DNA of 64,000 nt from CADEEX01 sp964577955 (GTDB lineage: Bacteria; Acidobacteriota; Vicinamibacteria; Vicinamibacterales; CAVVIG01). The DNA lies in contig CAZOAZ010000025.1 of assembly GCA_964577955.1 (NCBI GenBank), forward strand, positions 1-64,000. The letters are read 5' to 3'. Every line of letters starts with the position of its first letter. Positions within the stretch are counted from its first letter, which is position 1. Below the pieces are notes generated by a model that was not told where the DNA came from, ran no database searches, and saw only the letters and a list, made by a program, of their open reading frames with translations. This document shows positions 36,056 through 45,190 of this stretch, one piece after another. A program made the position numbers and the translations under genes.

Positions 36056-36756
36056 TCGATCTGCTCGTCTTCGGTCCGCATCCCGACGATCTCGAAATCG
36101 GGCTGGGCGGAGCGATCGCGCGTCACGCCGCGCAGGGGTCGAGCGTGGGACTCTGCGACCTGACCGCCGGAGAAATGGGCAGCAACGGCAACGTCGCCGA
36201 GCGGCTGGCCGAAGCCGAAGCGGCGCGAGTCGTGCTCGGCGCCGACTGGCGCGAGAATCTGCGCTTGCCGGACCGCGCGATTGGCAAGGACCCGTCCCAC
36301 CTCGAGCGAGCCGTCGCCTTCATTCGCCGTCACCGGCCGCGGGTCGTGGCGGTGCCGTACTGGTCCGATCGGCACCCCGATCACGGTGCGGCCAGCGAGC
36401 TCGTGACCGAGGCGTGCTTCAATGCCGGTTTGCGCCGGTACAAGGCGGAGGGCGAGGCCTGGAAGCCGGATTGGATTTGTTACTACTTCATTAATGAAAC
36501 CGGGATCCCATCGTTCGTGATCGACGTCTCAGACTATTACGACCGCAAGATCGCGGCGCTCGAGTGCCATCGCAGCCAGTTTGCGCCGCCCGCCGCGGGC
36601 GGTCCGGTGGCCACCCGGCTGAATACGCCGATCTTCCGGCAGCTGATTGAAAGCCGGGACGCCCAGTTCGGCGCCCAGGCCGGCGTCCATCGGGCAGAAG
36701 GCGTGGTCGTCCGGGAACCGATTGTGCGAACCACGCTGATGAAGCACTCCTCGTGA
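36052..36756 (+). CDS. bshB1: Bacillithiol biosynthesis deacetylase
   Basis: A PIG-L family zinc deacetylase (234 residues) that removes acetyl from GlcNAc-malate in bacillithiol synthesis. Motifs: GPHPDDLEIG (8-17; His10, Asp12, Asp13) and 'WSDRHPDHGAASELV' (about 104-118) with a further zinc His. ATG 36052 overlaps the previous stop. It overlaps bshA (GTGA at 36753), the usual partner, which supports this assignment over other PIG-L roles. Confidence 0.9.
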   Translation: MIDLLVFGPHPDDLEIGLGGAIARHAAQGSSVGLCDLTAGEMGSNGNVAERLAEAEAARVVLGADWRENLRLPDRAIGKDPSHLERAVAFIRRHRPRVVAVPYWSDRHPDHGAASELVTEACFNAGLRRYKAEGEAWKPDWICYYFINETGIPSFVIDVSDYYDRKIAALECHRSQFAPPAAGGPVATRLNTPIFRQLIESRDAQFGAQAGVHRAEGVVVREPIVRTTLMKHSS

Positions 36757-37901
36757 ACATTGGAATCGTCTGCTACGCCTCGGTTGGCGGCAGCGGGATC
36801 GTCGCCACCGAACTCGGCAAGCAGCTCGCATCGCGCGGGCATGTCATCCACATTCTGAGCAGCGACACGCCGGTGCGGCTGAACGACTATGTCCCCGGGC
36901 TGTCGTTCCACCGCGTCGAGACCCCCAGCTATCCGCTGTTCCGCGAACCGCAATACCTGCTGCCTCTGGCGACCAAAATCGTGCAGGTCGCGCGCGCCGA
37001 ACGGCTCGAGATCGTGCACGCGCACTACGCGATCCCCCACGCCACGGCGGCGTACCTGGCGCGGCAAATCCTGGCATCCACACCCGATACGATCATCCCG
37101 CGGGTCATCACCACGCTCCACGGCACCGACATCACGCTGCTCGGCGCCGATCGCTCCTACTCTGAAATCGTGCGCTTCGGCATCGAGCAATCCGACGGCG
37201 TCACGGCGGTCTCGCACAGCCTCAAGCGCGACACGTACCGCGAGCTGGGTGTCAGCTGCGACATCCGCGTCATCCCGAACTTCATCGACGGCAAGGCCAA
37301 TCAACGCGTCGACGTACCGGCGCTCCGCGCCCGCTTCGCGCCGGCCGGCGAGAAGCTGCTGATTCACGTGTCGAATTTCCGGCCGGTCAAGCGCGTGACC
37401 GCGGTCATCGATGTCTTCGCCCGCGTCCGGCAGCGCATCCCGTGCAGCCTGCTGATGGTCGGCGACGGTCCCGACCTCGCTGAGTCGATCCGGCTCGCGC
37501 GGGCGCTCGGCGTCGACGAACACGTTCGCTTCCTGGGCGAGCAGGACCGCGTGGTCCAGCTTCTCTCGGCCGCCGACGTGTTTCTGCTGCCGTCCGCACA
37601 GGAGAGCTTCGGTCTCGCCGCGCTCGAGGCGATGGCCTGCCACCTGCCGGTCGTCGCGTCGAAGGTCGGCGGGCTGCCTGAGGTCATCGACCACGGCATC
37701 AGCGGCTACCTCCACGATCTCGACGATCTCGACGGCATGGCCGACTCGGTCACCGGCCTCCTGCAGGACGACAAGAAACGTCATCAATTCGCCGACGCCG
37801 CCAGGGCCACCGCCGTCGACCGCTACAGCGATCATCACATCGTGCCGGTCTACGAGCAGTACTACCGCGAGGTCCTCGCCGCCCCCTCCCGCGCTCAGTA
37901 A
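36753..37901 (+). CDS. bshA: N-acetyl-alpha-D-glucosaminyl L-malate synthase
   Basis: BshA joins UDP-GlcNAc to L-malate, the first step of bacillithiol synthesis. The 382-residue GT4 enzyme has 'YASVGGSGIVATELGKQLA' (about 8-26), 'HAHYAIPHA', 'TTLHGTDITLLG', 'VIPNFID', 'LIHVSNFRPVKR' and the ESFGLAALEAMAC motif (E-x7-E) for the nucleotide sugar. All are typical for BshA. GTG 36753 overlaps the bshB1 stop. bshC is not in the window. Confidence 0.94.
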   Translation: MNIGIVCYASVGGSGIVATELGKQLASRGHVIHILSSDTPVRLNDYVPGLSFHRVETPSYPLFREPQYLLPLATKIVQVARAERLEIVHAHYAIPHATAAYLARQILASTPDTIIPRVITTLHGTDITLLGADRSYSEIVRFGIEQSDGVTAVSHSLKRDTYRELGVSCDIRVIPNFIDGKANQRVDVPALRARFAPAGEKLLIHVSNFRPVKRVTAVIDVFARVRQRIPCSLLMVGDGPDLAESIRLARALGVDEHVRFLGEQDRVVQLLSAADVFLLPSAQESFGLAALEAMACHLPVVASKVGGLPEVIDHGISGYLHDLDDLDGMADSVTGLLQDDKKRHQFADAARATAVDRYSDHHIVPVYEQYYREVLAAPSRAQ

Positions 37902-37975
37902 CAGCCGCGGGAGTTATAGTTAGCTTTTCTGTCGCAGATAATGCGCCGGTCGTCGTAATCCCTAGTCGAGGCCTT

Positions 37976-40765
37976 ATGAAGCGGTGGCTTTTCGCGGCGT
38001 TCGCGGCGGCGTCGATCCTGATCGTCATTCCGCGTGCGCAGATGCGCGTCCAGCCGCTCGACGAGCAGCAGGGACACGCCGCTCTGGGCCTCGCCCTCCG
38101 TCATTTGAACAACGCCGGCATCTTCATGATGGCGACGGCGCATCCCGACGACGAGAACAACGCGCTGCTGGTGATGCTCAACCGCGGGCAGGGCTATCGC
38201 ACCGCGCTCGCGACCGCGACACGCGGCAATGGCGGGCAGAACGAAATCGGTCCGGAGATCTTCGAGGCGTTGGGCGTGCTGCGGACCGAGGAACTCGCGG
38301 CGCTGCACCGCTTCGACGGCGCCGAGCAGTACTTCACGCGCGCCGTCGACTTCGGCTACTCCTTCAGCATCGAGGAAACGTTCGAGAAGTGGGGCCACGA
38401 TGAAATCCTCGCCGACTACGTCCGCCTGATTCGCACGATCCGCCCCGACGTGATCGCGGGTCTGTCGCCGTCCGGAACGGGCGGCGGCCAGCACCACCAG
38501 GCGTCGGCGGTGCTCGCGCGCGAAGCGTTCAAGGCGGCGGGCGATCCGTCGAAATTTCCGGAGCAGATCTCGGCCGGGCTGCGGCCGTGGCAGCCGAAGA
38601 AGTTCTATTTCGCGGCTGGATTCGCGGGCGGTCAGACCGCGGCCGCGCCGGCGGCTCCGCCGTTGACGATCAGTCTCTCGGGGTACGACCGGCTGCTCGG
38701 CCGGACGTACGCGGAAATCGGGACCGAGGCGCGCAGCATGCACAAGTGCCAGGGGATGGCGCAGCTGTTGTCCCTGCCCGGCCCGTCCTCGAGCACCTAT
38801 CAGCTGGTGGAATCCACGCTCACGGGGCAGCTTCAGAAGCCGGAAGCGTCGCTCTTTGACGGCCTCGACACCTCGATTGCCGGTCTCGTTCAATACGCCG
38901 GTCCGCGGCCGCCCAAGGGACTCGCCGACGGTCTCAAGGAAATCGTCACAGCGATCCAGACGGCGCAGAAGAAGTTCGACACCGAGAGCGACGACGCGAC
39001 GCTGCTGCCGCTGCTCGGCGGGCTGCGCGCCGTGCGGGTGCTGCGCGGTCAGCTTCGCGCGATGACGCTCGACGCCAGTCCGCGCTTCGAACTCGAGTAC
39101 CGGCTGCGCCAGAAGGAGCGCGAGTTCCAGCAGGCGATTCTCTTCGCCAACAGCCTCAAGGTCGAAGCGCTGGCGGATGACGGCGTCGTCGTCCCCGGCC
39201 AGCCGCTGACGGTGAGCGTGATGGTGGCGAACCGCGGCGCGGCCGAGGTCACCGTGAAACAGGTGTCGTTCGAGGGGTTCGACGGGGACGCGGCCTGCAC
39301 GTTGACACAGGCAACCGGACAGGGCGGACGCGGACGTGGCGCCGCGACACCGGCGCCGGCGATCCCGATGAGCGTCATCCGGCGCGATCAGGTTGCGCAG
39401 TGCGCGCCGACGCTCCGCGTGCCGGCAAACGCGCGGGTCAGCGAGCCGTACTGGCACCGCGCCGGCGAAGCCGGCCGCTACACGTTCGACAGCGACGCCC
39501 CGTTCGGTCTTCCGTATCGGCCCACCGACTTCTACGTTCAGGTGACGCTTGGATTCGCCAACGCGGAAGAAGTGATCAGCGGCCTGCCAGTTCACTACCG
39601 CTACGAAGGCAACATCTTCAGCGGCGAGAAACGCTCCGAGCTGTTGGTCGTGCCGCCGGTGTCCGTCCGGATGTCGCCGGACATCGCCATCCTTCCAGTT
39701 CCGCCCGCGCCGCCGCCGGTGGCCGCGACGAGCGGTCGCGGCGCAGCACCCGCCGCCGGCCGAGGCGGCCGGGGGAATGCGCCGGCGGCGCCGCCGGCGC
39801 CGGCCGTGCCGACGCGCGATCTGCGCGTGACGGTGGTCAACGACACCAAAGGGGCGAGCGAGAACGTCGTGAAGCTCACGCTGCCGGCGGGCTGGACCGC
39901 CACGCCGCCCGAGCAGGCGCTCACGTTCACGCGCGAAGACGAGTCGCAGACAGTGCGCTTTCAGGTCAAGCCGCCAGCCAACGCCACGCCCGGAGAATTT
40001 CAGGTCAAAGCGATCGTGGCGGCCGCCGGAGAGGAATTCGTGCGCGGGTATCAGGTGATCGAGTACCCGCACATCCGGCGCCAGCACATCTACCACGATG
40101 CCGACGCGACGATCAAAGTGATCGACGTGAAGACGACGCCGAATCTGACGGTCGGCTATGTGATGGGCGTCGGCGACGAAGTGCCGGCCGCGCTCGAACA
40201 GCTCGGTGTGAAGGTGGAGTTGATCACTGCGGACGATTTGGCGTGGGGCAACCTGGCGCGCTTTCCGACGATCGTCACCGGCGTGCGCGCCTACGAGCGC
40301 CGCGCCGATCTGCGCGCCAACAATCAGCGGCTGCTGGATTACGTGCGCGGCGGCGGCACGTTGGTCGTCCAGTACAACAAGTTCGAGTTCAACGAGGCGC
40401 AGTACGGTCCGTACGAGGGGAAGGTCAGTTCGGACCGCGTCACCGACGAATTTGCGCCGGTCAGAGTGCTGGTGCCGTCGGATCCGATCTTCAACACGCC
40501 GAACAAGATCACCGACGCCACGTGGAAGAACTGGGTCCAGGAGCGCGGACTGTACTTCCTCGACGCCGACAAGGACTCGCGCTATCGCGACCTCGTGGCG
40601 CTGTCGGATCCGTTCCCGTACAACCCCGGCGAAAAGCGCGGTGCCCTGGTGGCCGCGCAGTACGGCCGCGGCCGCTGGATCTATGTCGGGCTCGGCCTCT
40701 GGCGGGAACTGCCAGCCGGAGTTGACGGCGCTTACCAGCTGCTCGCTAACCTGGTCAGCCACTAG
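37976..40765 (+). CDS. Large exported PIG-L family deacetylase-like protein
   Basis: A 929-residue exported protein. The signal peptide (about 1-22) is followed by a PIG-L domain with TAHPDDENNALL (about 54-65) and a 'GGGQHHQAS' zinc motif (about 168-176). A long beta-rich part follows, including a CARDB/NEW3-like domain ('VVNDTKGASENVVKLTLPAGW') and a low-complexity Gly/Ala/Pro region (about 580-615). The C-terminal domain (about 715-925) is of amidotransferase/ThuA type ('GVRAYERRADLRANNQRLLDYVRGGG'). Probably acts on N-acetylated sugars outside the cytoplasm. It has its own GAGG site and lies 74 bases after bshA, so it is likely separate from bacillithiol synthesis. Confidence 0.82.
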   Translation: MKRWLFAAFAAASILIVIPRAQMRVQPLDEQQGHAALGLALRHLNNAGIFMMATAHPDDENNALLVMLNRGQGYRTALATATRGNGGQNEIGPEIFEALGVLRTEELAALHRFDGAEQYFTRAVDFGYSFSIEETFEKWGHDEILADYVRLIRTIRPDVIAGLSPSGTGGGQHHQASAVLAREAFKAAGDPSKFPEQISAGLRPWQPKKFYFAAGFAGGQTAAAPAAPPLTISLSGYDRLLGRTYAEIGTEARSMHKCQGMAQLLSLPGPSSSTYQLVESTLTGQLQKPEASLFDGLDTSIAGLVQYAGPRPPKGLADGLKEIVTAIQTAQKKFDTESDDATLLPLLGGLRAVRVLRGQLRAMTLDASPRFELEYRLRQKEREFQQAILFANSLKVEALADDGVVVPGQPLTVSVMVANRGAAEVTVKQVSFEGFDGDAACTLTQATGQGGRGRGAATPAPAIPMSVIRRDQVAQCAPTLRVPANARVSEPYWHRAGEAGRYTFDSDAPFGLPYRPTDFYVQVTLGFANAEEVISGLPVHYRYEGNIFSGEKRSELLVVPPVSVRMSPDIAILPVPPAPPPVAATSGRGAAPAAGRGGRGNAPAAPPAPAVPTRDLRVTVVNDTKGASENVVKLTLPAGWTATPPEQALTFTREDESQTVRFQVKPPANATPGEFQVKAIVAAAGEEFVRGYQVIEYPHIRRQHIYHDADATIKVIDVKTTPNLTVGYVMGVGDEVPAALEQLGVKVELITADDLAWGNLARFPTIVTGVRAYERRADLRANNQRLLDYVRGGGTLVVQYNKFEFNEAQYGPYEGKVSSDRVTDEFAPVRVLVPSDPIFNTPNKITDATWKNWVQERGLYFLDADKDSRYRDLVALSDPFPYNPGEKRGALVAAQYGRGRWIYVGLGLWRELPAGVDGAYQLLANLVSH

Positions 40766-40780
40766 CGCCGCTGAGCGCTG

Positions 40781-40895
40781 GATTTCAGGATTTCAGGATT
40801 TCAGGATCTTAGGATTTAGAGTCTGACGGCAGCGTGGTTCGAAATCCTAAAATCCTAAAATCCTAAGATCCTGAAATCCTGAAATCCTGAATTTC
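40781..40895. repeat. Family A inverted word repeat (TTTCAGGA hairpin)
   Basis: The left arm (40781-40820) has three TTTCAGGA words, then TCTTAGGA. The right arm (40841-40895) carries the reverse complements in mirrored order (AAATCCTAA, AGATCCTG, AAATCCTG x2). The loop is about 20 bases. The mirrored word order, including the variant TCTTAGGA opposite TCCTAAGA, shows the arms arose or are maintained as a pair. Confidence 0.9.
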
Positions 40896-40898
40896 CTA

Positions 40899-42197
40899 GT
40901 GACTGTCCCTTCAATCATCGTCGTCGGCGCGGGCCCGGCTGGGGCCACCGCGGCGCGCGCGCTCGCGCTGGCCGGCGTAACGGTCCGTCTCCTGGACCGG
41001 TCTAAGTTCCCCAGAAACAAACCATGCGGAGGGGGCATCACCCTCCGCGTGCTGCGGCGGTTTCCGTATCTCGAGGCCGAGCTCGGGCGGATTGCGACGC
41101 ACCGGCTCTCGCGGCTCTATCTCGAAGGGCCTATTGGCGAGTCGGCGACTATTGAGTCGGGCGATCCGGCCGTCCTGATGATTCGGCGCGTCGAGTTCGA
41201 CGCGCTGCTGGTCGATCTGGCGGTTCGGGCCGGGGCCGAGCTGGTGACCGACGCCGAGGTCGTGAGGGCCACGGCGGGGGAGTCACATGTCGCGCTCGAG
41301 GCACGGGACGGACGCCGTTTCGAGGCGCCGTTCGTGATTGCCGCCGATGGGGTGAACAGCGTTGTGGCGCGGCGGGTCGGTTTGAATCACGGGTGGCCGG
41401 CGCGGTCGGTGGCGTTGGACATGATGGAGGAAACGCCCCGCGAGCGCTTGCGTGAGGTCGATCCCGCGACGCTCTGGGTGGCTTACGGTTATGCGCCGCG
41501 AACGAATCGGAATCTATCGCCAGACGGACCGGCGCCCGAGGGGTACGCGTACATCTTTCCCAAACGCGATCACGTCAACGTCGGGATCGGGTATCTGCTG
41601 GACTACTACCGGCGCGCCGTGGACATTCCGCCGTACACGCTGCAGGAGCAGCTGGTCGGCGACCTTGCCGAGCGCGGCGTGATCGAGGGGACGTCGGTGC
41701 GCGGTCATTTCACGCCGTATCTGATTCCGGTCGGCGGGCCGCTCAAGCGTCTTGGCCATGGCCGGGTCCTGCTGGCGGGGGATGCCGGTGGATTCGTCAA
41801 TGGGATGACCGCTGAAGGCATCTACTACGCCATGGTGTCAGGCGCGCTGGCCGCGCGGACCGTGCAGAATACCGGCCGTGATGTCAGCGGCATGGCGCGC
41901 CGATATGAGCAGGCGTGCCACCGGGAAGTGGGCGCTGAGCTGCGGGACTCGGTGCTGATTCAGCGCTACCTGTTCGCCGACCGTCGCCGCATTGCGCGCG
42001 TCGTGGCTGCCGCGGCCGGCAGTCGCTTGACGGGGCGTTTACTGGACCTCGCCAAAGGCCGTCTAAGTTACCGGCAGCTGCGGCGTGAGATGTTCCGTCT
42101 CGTGCCAGCCTTTTCGGCTAGGCTGGCCTGGTCCCGGGCTCTTTCTCTCGTGTGGCCGGAGCGCCGATCGACGGCGGCCGGAGCGACAGGGGTATAG
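40899..42197 (+). CDS. Geranylgeranyl reductase family flavoprotein
   Basis: A 432-residue FAD-dependent oxidoreductase of the group that saturates isoprenoid double bonds or acts on related lipids. FAD motif VGAGPAGATAARALALAG (6-23), 'PRNKPCGGGI' (about 39-48; the PxxKxCG of the family), 'VIAADGVNSVVARRVG' and 'GDAGGFVNGMTAEGIYYAMVSG' (about 290-311). GTG 40899 begins three bases after a family A hairpin. Its product could be a saturated quinone side chain or lipid; not shown by context. Confidence 0.87.
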   Translation: MTVPSIIVVGAGPAGATAARALALAGVTVRLLDRSKFPRNKPCGGGITLRVLRRFPYLEAELGRIATHRLSRLYLEGPIGESATIESGDPAVLMIRRVEFDALLVDLAVRAGAELVTDAEVVRATAGESHVALEARDGRRFEAPFVIAADGVNSVVARRVGLNHGWPARSVALDMMEETPRERLREVDPATLWVAYGYAPRTNRNLSPDGPAPEGYAYIFPKRDHVNVGIGYLLDYYRRAVDIPPYTLQEQLVGDLAERGVIEGTSVRGHFTPYLIPVGGPLKRLGHGRVLLAGDAGGFVNGMTAEGIYYAMVSGALAARTVQNTGRDVSGMARRYEQACHREVGAELRDSVLIQRYLFADRRRIARVVAAAAGSRLTGRLLDLAKGRLSYRQLRREMFRLVPAFSARLAWSRALSLVWPERRSTAAGATGV

Positions 42198-42199
42198 AC

Positions 42200-43666
42200 A
42201 TGCCGTACGTTTTCGATCCGCAGATGGAGCATCTGCTCCGGCGCGCCGGCTTCGGCGCCCGGCAGGACGAGCTCGATACCTTCCGTCGGCTCTCGTTTTC
42301 AGACGCCGTCACGCGCCTCCTCGAATACGAGCTGATTCCGGACGACGTCGATTCGAAGATCGGGACGCCCGGCTACGCGAGCACCACGGTCCGCAACGGC
42401 GAGTTCGCGCCGCGCACGAACATCGTCGACGCGCGGCAGCGCTGGGTGTTCCGCATGGTGCACACCAACCGGCCGCTCCAGGAGAAGATGACCCTCTTCT
42501 GGCACAACCACTTCGCCACGGCGTATACGAAATTGAACGGCACGGTCGGCCAGACCGAGGCCACGCGTTATCTCGCCGCGAAGGCGACGGAAGATCCCGC
42601 CGGCGTGCGCGGCCAGATCGAGATGCTGCGCGAGAACGCGCTCGGCAATTTCCGCGACATCCTCGTCAACATCGCGAAAGACACCGCGATGCTGCTGTGG
42701 CTCGACGGCTATCTCAATACGCGGACCCGTCCGCAGGAGAACTTCGGCCGCGAGATCATGGAGCTCTTCACGATGGGCGTCGGGCATTACACCGAGCCCG
42801 ACGTCTACGCGGCGGCGCGGGTCTTCACCGGCTGGAACCTGACCGGCCGCGCCGCGGCGACGGCGGGCGACGCGTCCCATCTCGAATTCATCTACAACGC
42901 CGGCCAGCACGATACCGGCGGCAAGACCTTCAGCTTCGCGATCTATCCGGACGGCAACCACACGATTCCCGGACGCACGGCCCAGAACGGGCTCCAGGAC
43001 GGACTGGATCTCATCGACGCGCTGTGCGCGAACGAGAACACCGGCCCCTATCTCGCGCGCAAGCTGTATCGCTTCTTCGTGTCTGAGGTCGGTGACATTC
43101 CGGAGTCGTTCGTGACCAACGTCGCGAACAGCTACTACCGGAGCGGCTACGACATGAAGTCCGTCATGCGGACGGTGCTGACGTCGCGCGAGTTCTGGGA
43201 TCAGAACAACTTCTACACCCGCTATTCGTGGCCGTCCGAGTTCGTCGTGCGGGCGATGAAGGACATCGGCTACCGCGGCTTCTCGGTGAACGACACGCTG
43301 ACGCCGATGGGGAACATGGGCCAGAACCTCTACGATCCGCCCGACGTGGCGGGCTGGGATCTGGGGCCGGCGTGGTTCTCGACCGGCTCGATGCTGGCGC
43401 GGATGAATTTCGCGTCGCAGCTGGCGGGAAATCAGCGCGCGAACCTTCGTGCCGCCGCGCTGCCGAATGCGCGCACGCCTGAGACGTTGCTGGCCTACGT
43501 GCTCGACTCGTTGAAGACCCAGCGGCTGGACACCCTGGTGACCAACGACCTGCTCGAGTATCTGCGCGCGACCGGGGCGTGGACCGGCACCAACCAGCAG
43601 GTCGAAAACAAGACGGTTGGCCTCGTGCACATCGTGGCGGGAACGCCGGAGTATCAATTCGTATGA
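42200..43666 (+). CDS. DUF1800 protein
   Basis: A 488-residue protein of the DUF1800 family. It begins directly with the family core ('HLLRRAGFGARQDELD', about 11-26) and has 'MTLFWHNHFAT' and 'NFGREIMELFTMGVGHY...DVYAAARVFTGW' blocks. No signal peptide is seen. ATG 42200 was chosen because earlier in-frame codons lie in the previous gene. It overlaps the DUF1501 gene by four bases; the pair is common in acidobacteria and planctomycetes, with unknown function. Confidence 0.88.
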   Translation: MPYVFDPQMEHLLRRAGFGARQDELDTFRRLSFSDAVTRLLEYELIPDDVDSKIGTPGYASTTVRNGEFAPRTNIVDARQRWVFRMVHTNRPLQEKMTLFWHNHFATAYTKLNGTVGQTEATRYLAAKATEDPAGVRGQIEMLRENALGNFRDILVNIAKDTAMLLWLDGYLNTRTRPQENFGREIMELFTMGVGHYTEPDVYAAARVFTGWNLTGRAAATAGDASHLEFIYNAGQHDTGGKTFSFAIYPDGNHTIPGRTAQNGLQDGLDLIDALCANENTGPYLARKLYRFFVSEVGDIPESFVTNVANSYYRSGYDMKSVMRTVLTSREFWDQNNFYTRYSWPSEFVVRAMKDIGYRGFSVNDTLTPMGNMGQNLYDPPDVAGWDLGPAWFSTGSMLARMNFASQLAGNQRANLRAAALPNARTPETLLAYVLDSLKTQRLDTLVTNDLLEYLRATGAWTGTNQQVENKTVGLVHIVAGTPEYQFV

Positions 43667-44928
43667 AGGTCACCAGACGCCAGTTCATGCAGGGCGGCAT
43701 CGCCGCCTTCACGGTCACACTCACCGCGCCCGAGTTCATGAACGATCTTGCGCGGGCGCAGGGCGCGCGGGTCCGCAATCTCGTGGTCCTCTATCTGAGC
43801 GGCGGCAACGACGCGCTCAGCATGCTGGTGCCGTACGCCGATCCGTTCTACATACAGCGGCGTCCCAACATCAACGTGCCGGCCGCCAGCGTGCTGCAGA
43901 TCGGCACGGATTCCTCGCGCGTCGCGCTGGGACTCCACCCCCGCTTGGCCGGGTTGAAGCAGATTTTCGATCAGGGCCGGCTGGCGCTGATTCAGCGGAC
44001 CGGCTATTCGAATCAGAGCCGCTCGCATTTCCAGGGCACGGATATCTGGTCCACCGCCGATCCGGGCAATTCGAGCGGACTCGGTTGGGTCGGACGGTAT
44101 CTCGATTCACTGGCCAGGCCCGTCGATCCGCTCGTCGGGTGGAACACCACGCGCGATTTGCCGCGCGTGCTCCAGTCGAACCAGACCGCGGTGCCGGCGA
44201 TTCCCAACCCGGCGCAATACGCGTTCGCCAGTCCGAACACGGGTGCCGAGGCGACCGCGGAGCGGAACGCCGTCATCCGGATCAACTCGCACGTGCCGAT
44301 CGAGAACCCGTCTCTGGCGTTCGTCTATGGCAATGCCCAGGCGGCGATGGCGACGCTCGATCGGGTGGCGACCGTGTCGAGCTACAACAGCGCCCTCTAT
44401 CCGGCCAACAACGGGTTCGCGCAGGCGCTGCGGGCCGTCGCCGGATCGATGGTGCGCGGTATCGGCACCAAGGTGTTCTACGTCACCACCGGCGGCTTCG
44501 ACACGCACGCGCAGCAGAATCCGCAGCTCGCCAACGGCAGCTACAGCAACCTGATGGGCACGCTCAACGACGGGTTGTTCGCGTTCTATACCGACCTCAA
44601 CAATCAGGGATTGCTGAACGACACGCTGGTCCTGACCTTCTCCGAGTTCGGCCGGCGCATCTCCGAGAACGGCAGCAACGGCACCGACCATGGCGCCGCG
44701 TCGGTGATGATGGCGATGGGCGGCCGCGTCAACGGCGGTCTCTACGGCACCGCGCCGAACCTCAATCCCGACCCCAGCAACCCGACGCTCGAGAACAACG
44801 CCGCCGACGTGCGCTTCGAAACCGACTTCCGCTCGGTCTACGCTCAGGTGATCGACAGTTGGTTGGGCGGGGATTCACGTTCGATCCTGAACGGCGACTA
44901 CCGCAGAGCGGGGCTCACGTTCATCTAA
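43663..44928 (+). CDS. DUF1501 protein with Tat signal
   Basis: A 421-residue exported protein of the DUF1501 (sulfatase-like fold) family. The Tat motif TRRQFMQGG lies at residues 4-12. Core features are 'LVVLYLSGGNDALSMLVPY', 'GLHPRLAGLKQIFDQGRLALI', 'YVTTGGFDTHAQQ' and 'LTFSEFGRRISENGSNGTDHGAAS' with possible metal ligands Asp and His. It overlaps DUF1800, so the two are made together. Export through Tat suggests cofactor or folded-state transport. The role is unknown. Confidence 0.88.
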   Translation: MKVTRRQFMQGGIAAFTVTLTAPEFMNDLARAQGARVRNLVVLYLSGGNDALSMLVPYADPFYIQRRPNINVPAASVLQIGTDSSRVALGLHPRLAGLKQIFDQGRLALIQRTGYSNQSRSHFQGTDIWSTADPGNSSGLGWVGRYLDSLARPVDPLVGWNTTRDLPRVLQSNQTAVPAIPNPAQYAFASPNTGAEATAERNAVIRINSHVPIENPSLAFVYGNAQAAMATLDRVATVSSYNSALYPANNGFAQALRAVAGSMVRGIGTKVFYVTTGGFDTHAQQNPQLANGSYSNLMGTLNDGLFAFYTDLNNQGLLNDTLVLTFSEFGRRISENGSNGTDHGAASVMMAMGGRVNGGLYGTAPNLNPDPSNPTLENNAADVRFETDFRSVYAQVIDSWLGGDSRSILNGDYRRAGLTFI

Positions 44929-44930
44929 GG

Positions 44931-45152
44931 GCGGTGCGGGGTGCGCGGTGCACCGTGCACGGTGCTGGTGCATGGTGATCGGTGCGTGGTGCAAGGTGCG
45001 GCGCGCCGTCACCATTGCTCAGTAATGCGCACGGCGCGCCAGCGCGCGGCTTCAACAGCGAGAAACGAGCGGCCGCGCGCTGCACCAGGCACCCACTACC
45101 GCGCACCCAGCACCTGCACCCTGCACCCGTGCACGGTGCACCCCGCACCGGC
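44931..45152. repeat. Family C inverted word repeat (GGTGCAC/GGTGCGG)
   Basis: The left arm (44931-45000) is built of GGTGCGG, GGTGCAC, GGTGCTG and GGTGCAT words. The right arm (45079-45152) has the reverse complements (GCACCCAGCACC, GCACGGTGCACC). The 80-base centre contains GGCGCGCC-type palindromes and no ORF. This is the longest non-coding dyad in the window. Confidence 0.85.
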
Positions 45153-45190
45153 ATAGGCGACCGTTTCTGCGATAACATCAACGGTCGCCC

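Noticed and set aside
37895..40762. A 955-codon minus-strand frame opposite the exported PIG-L gene
   Set aside because: Shadow frame rich in Arg; the plus strand has a signal peptide and PIG-L motifs.
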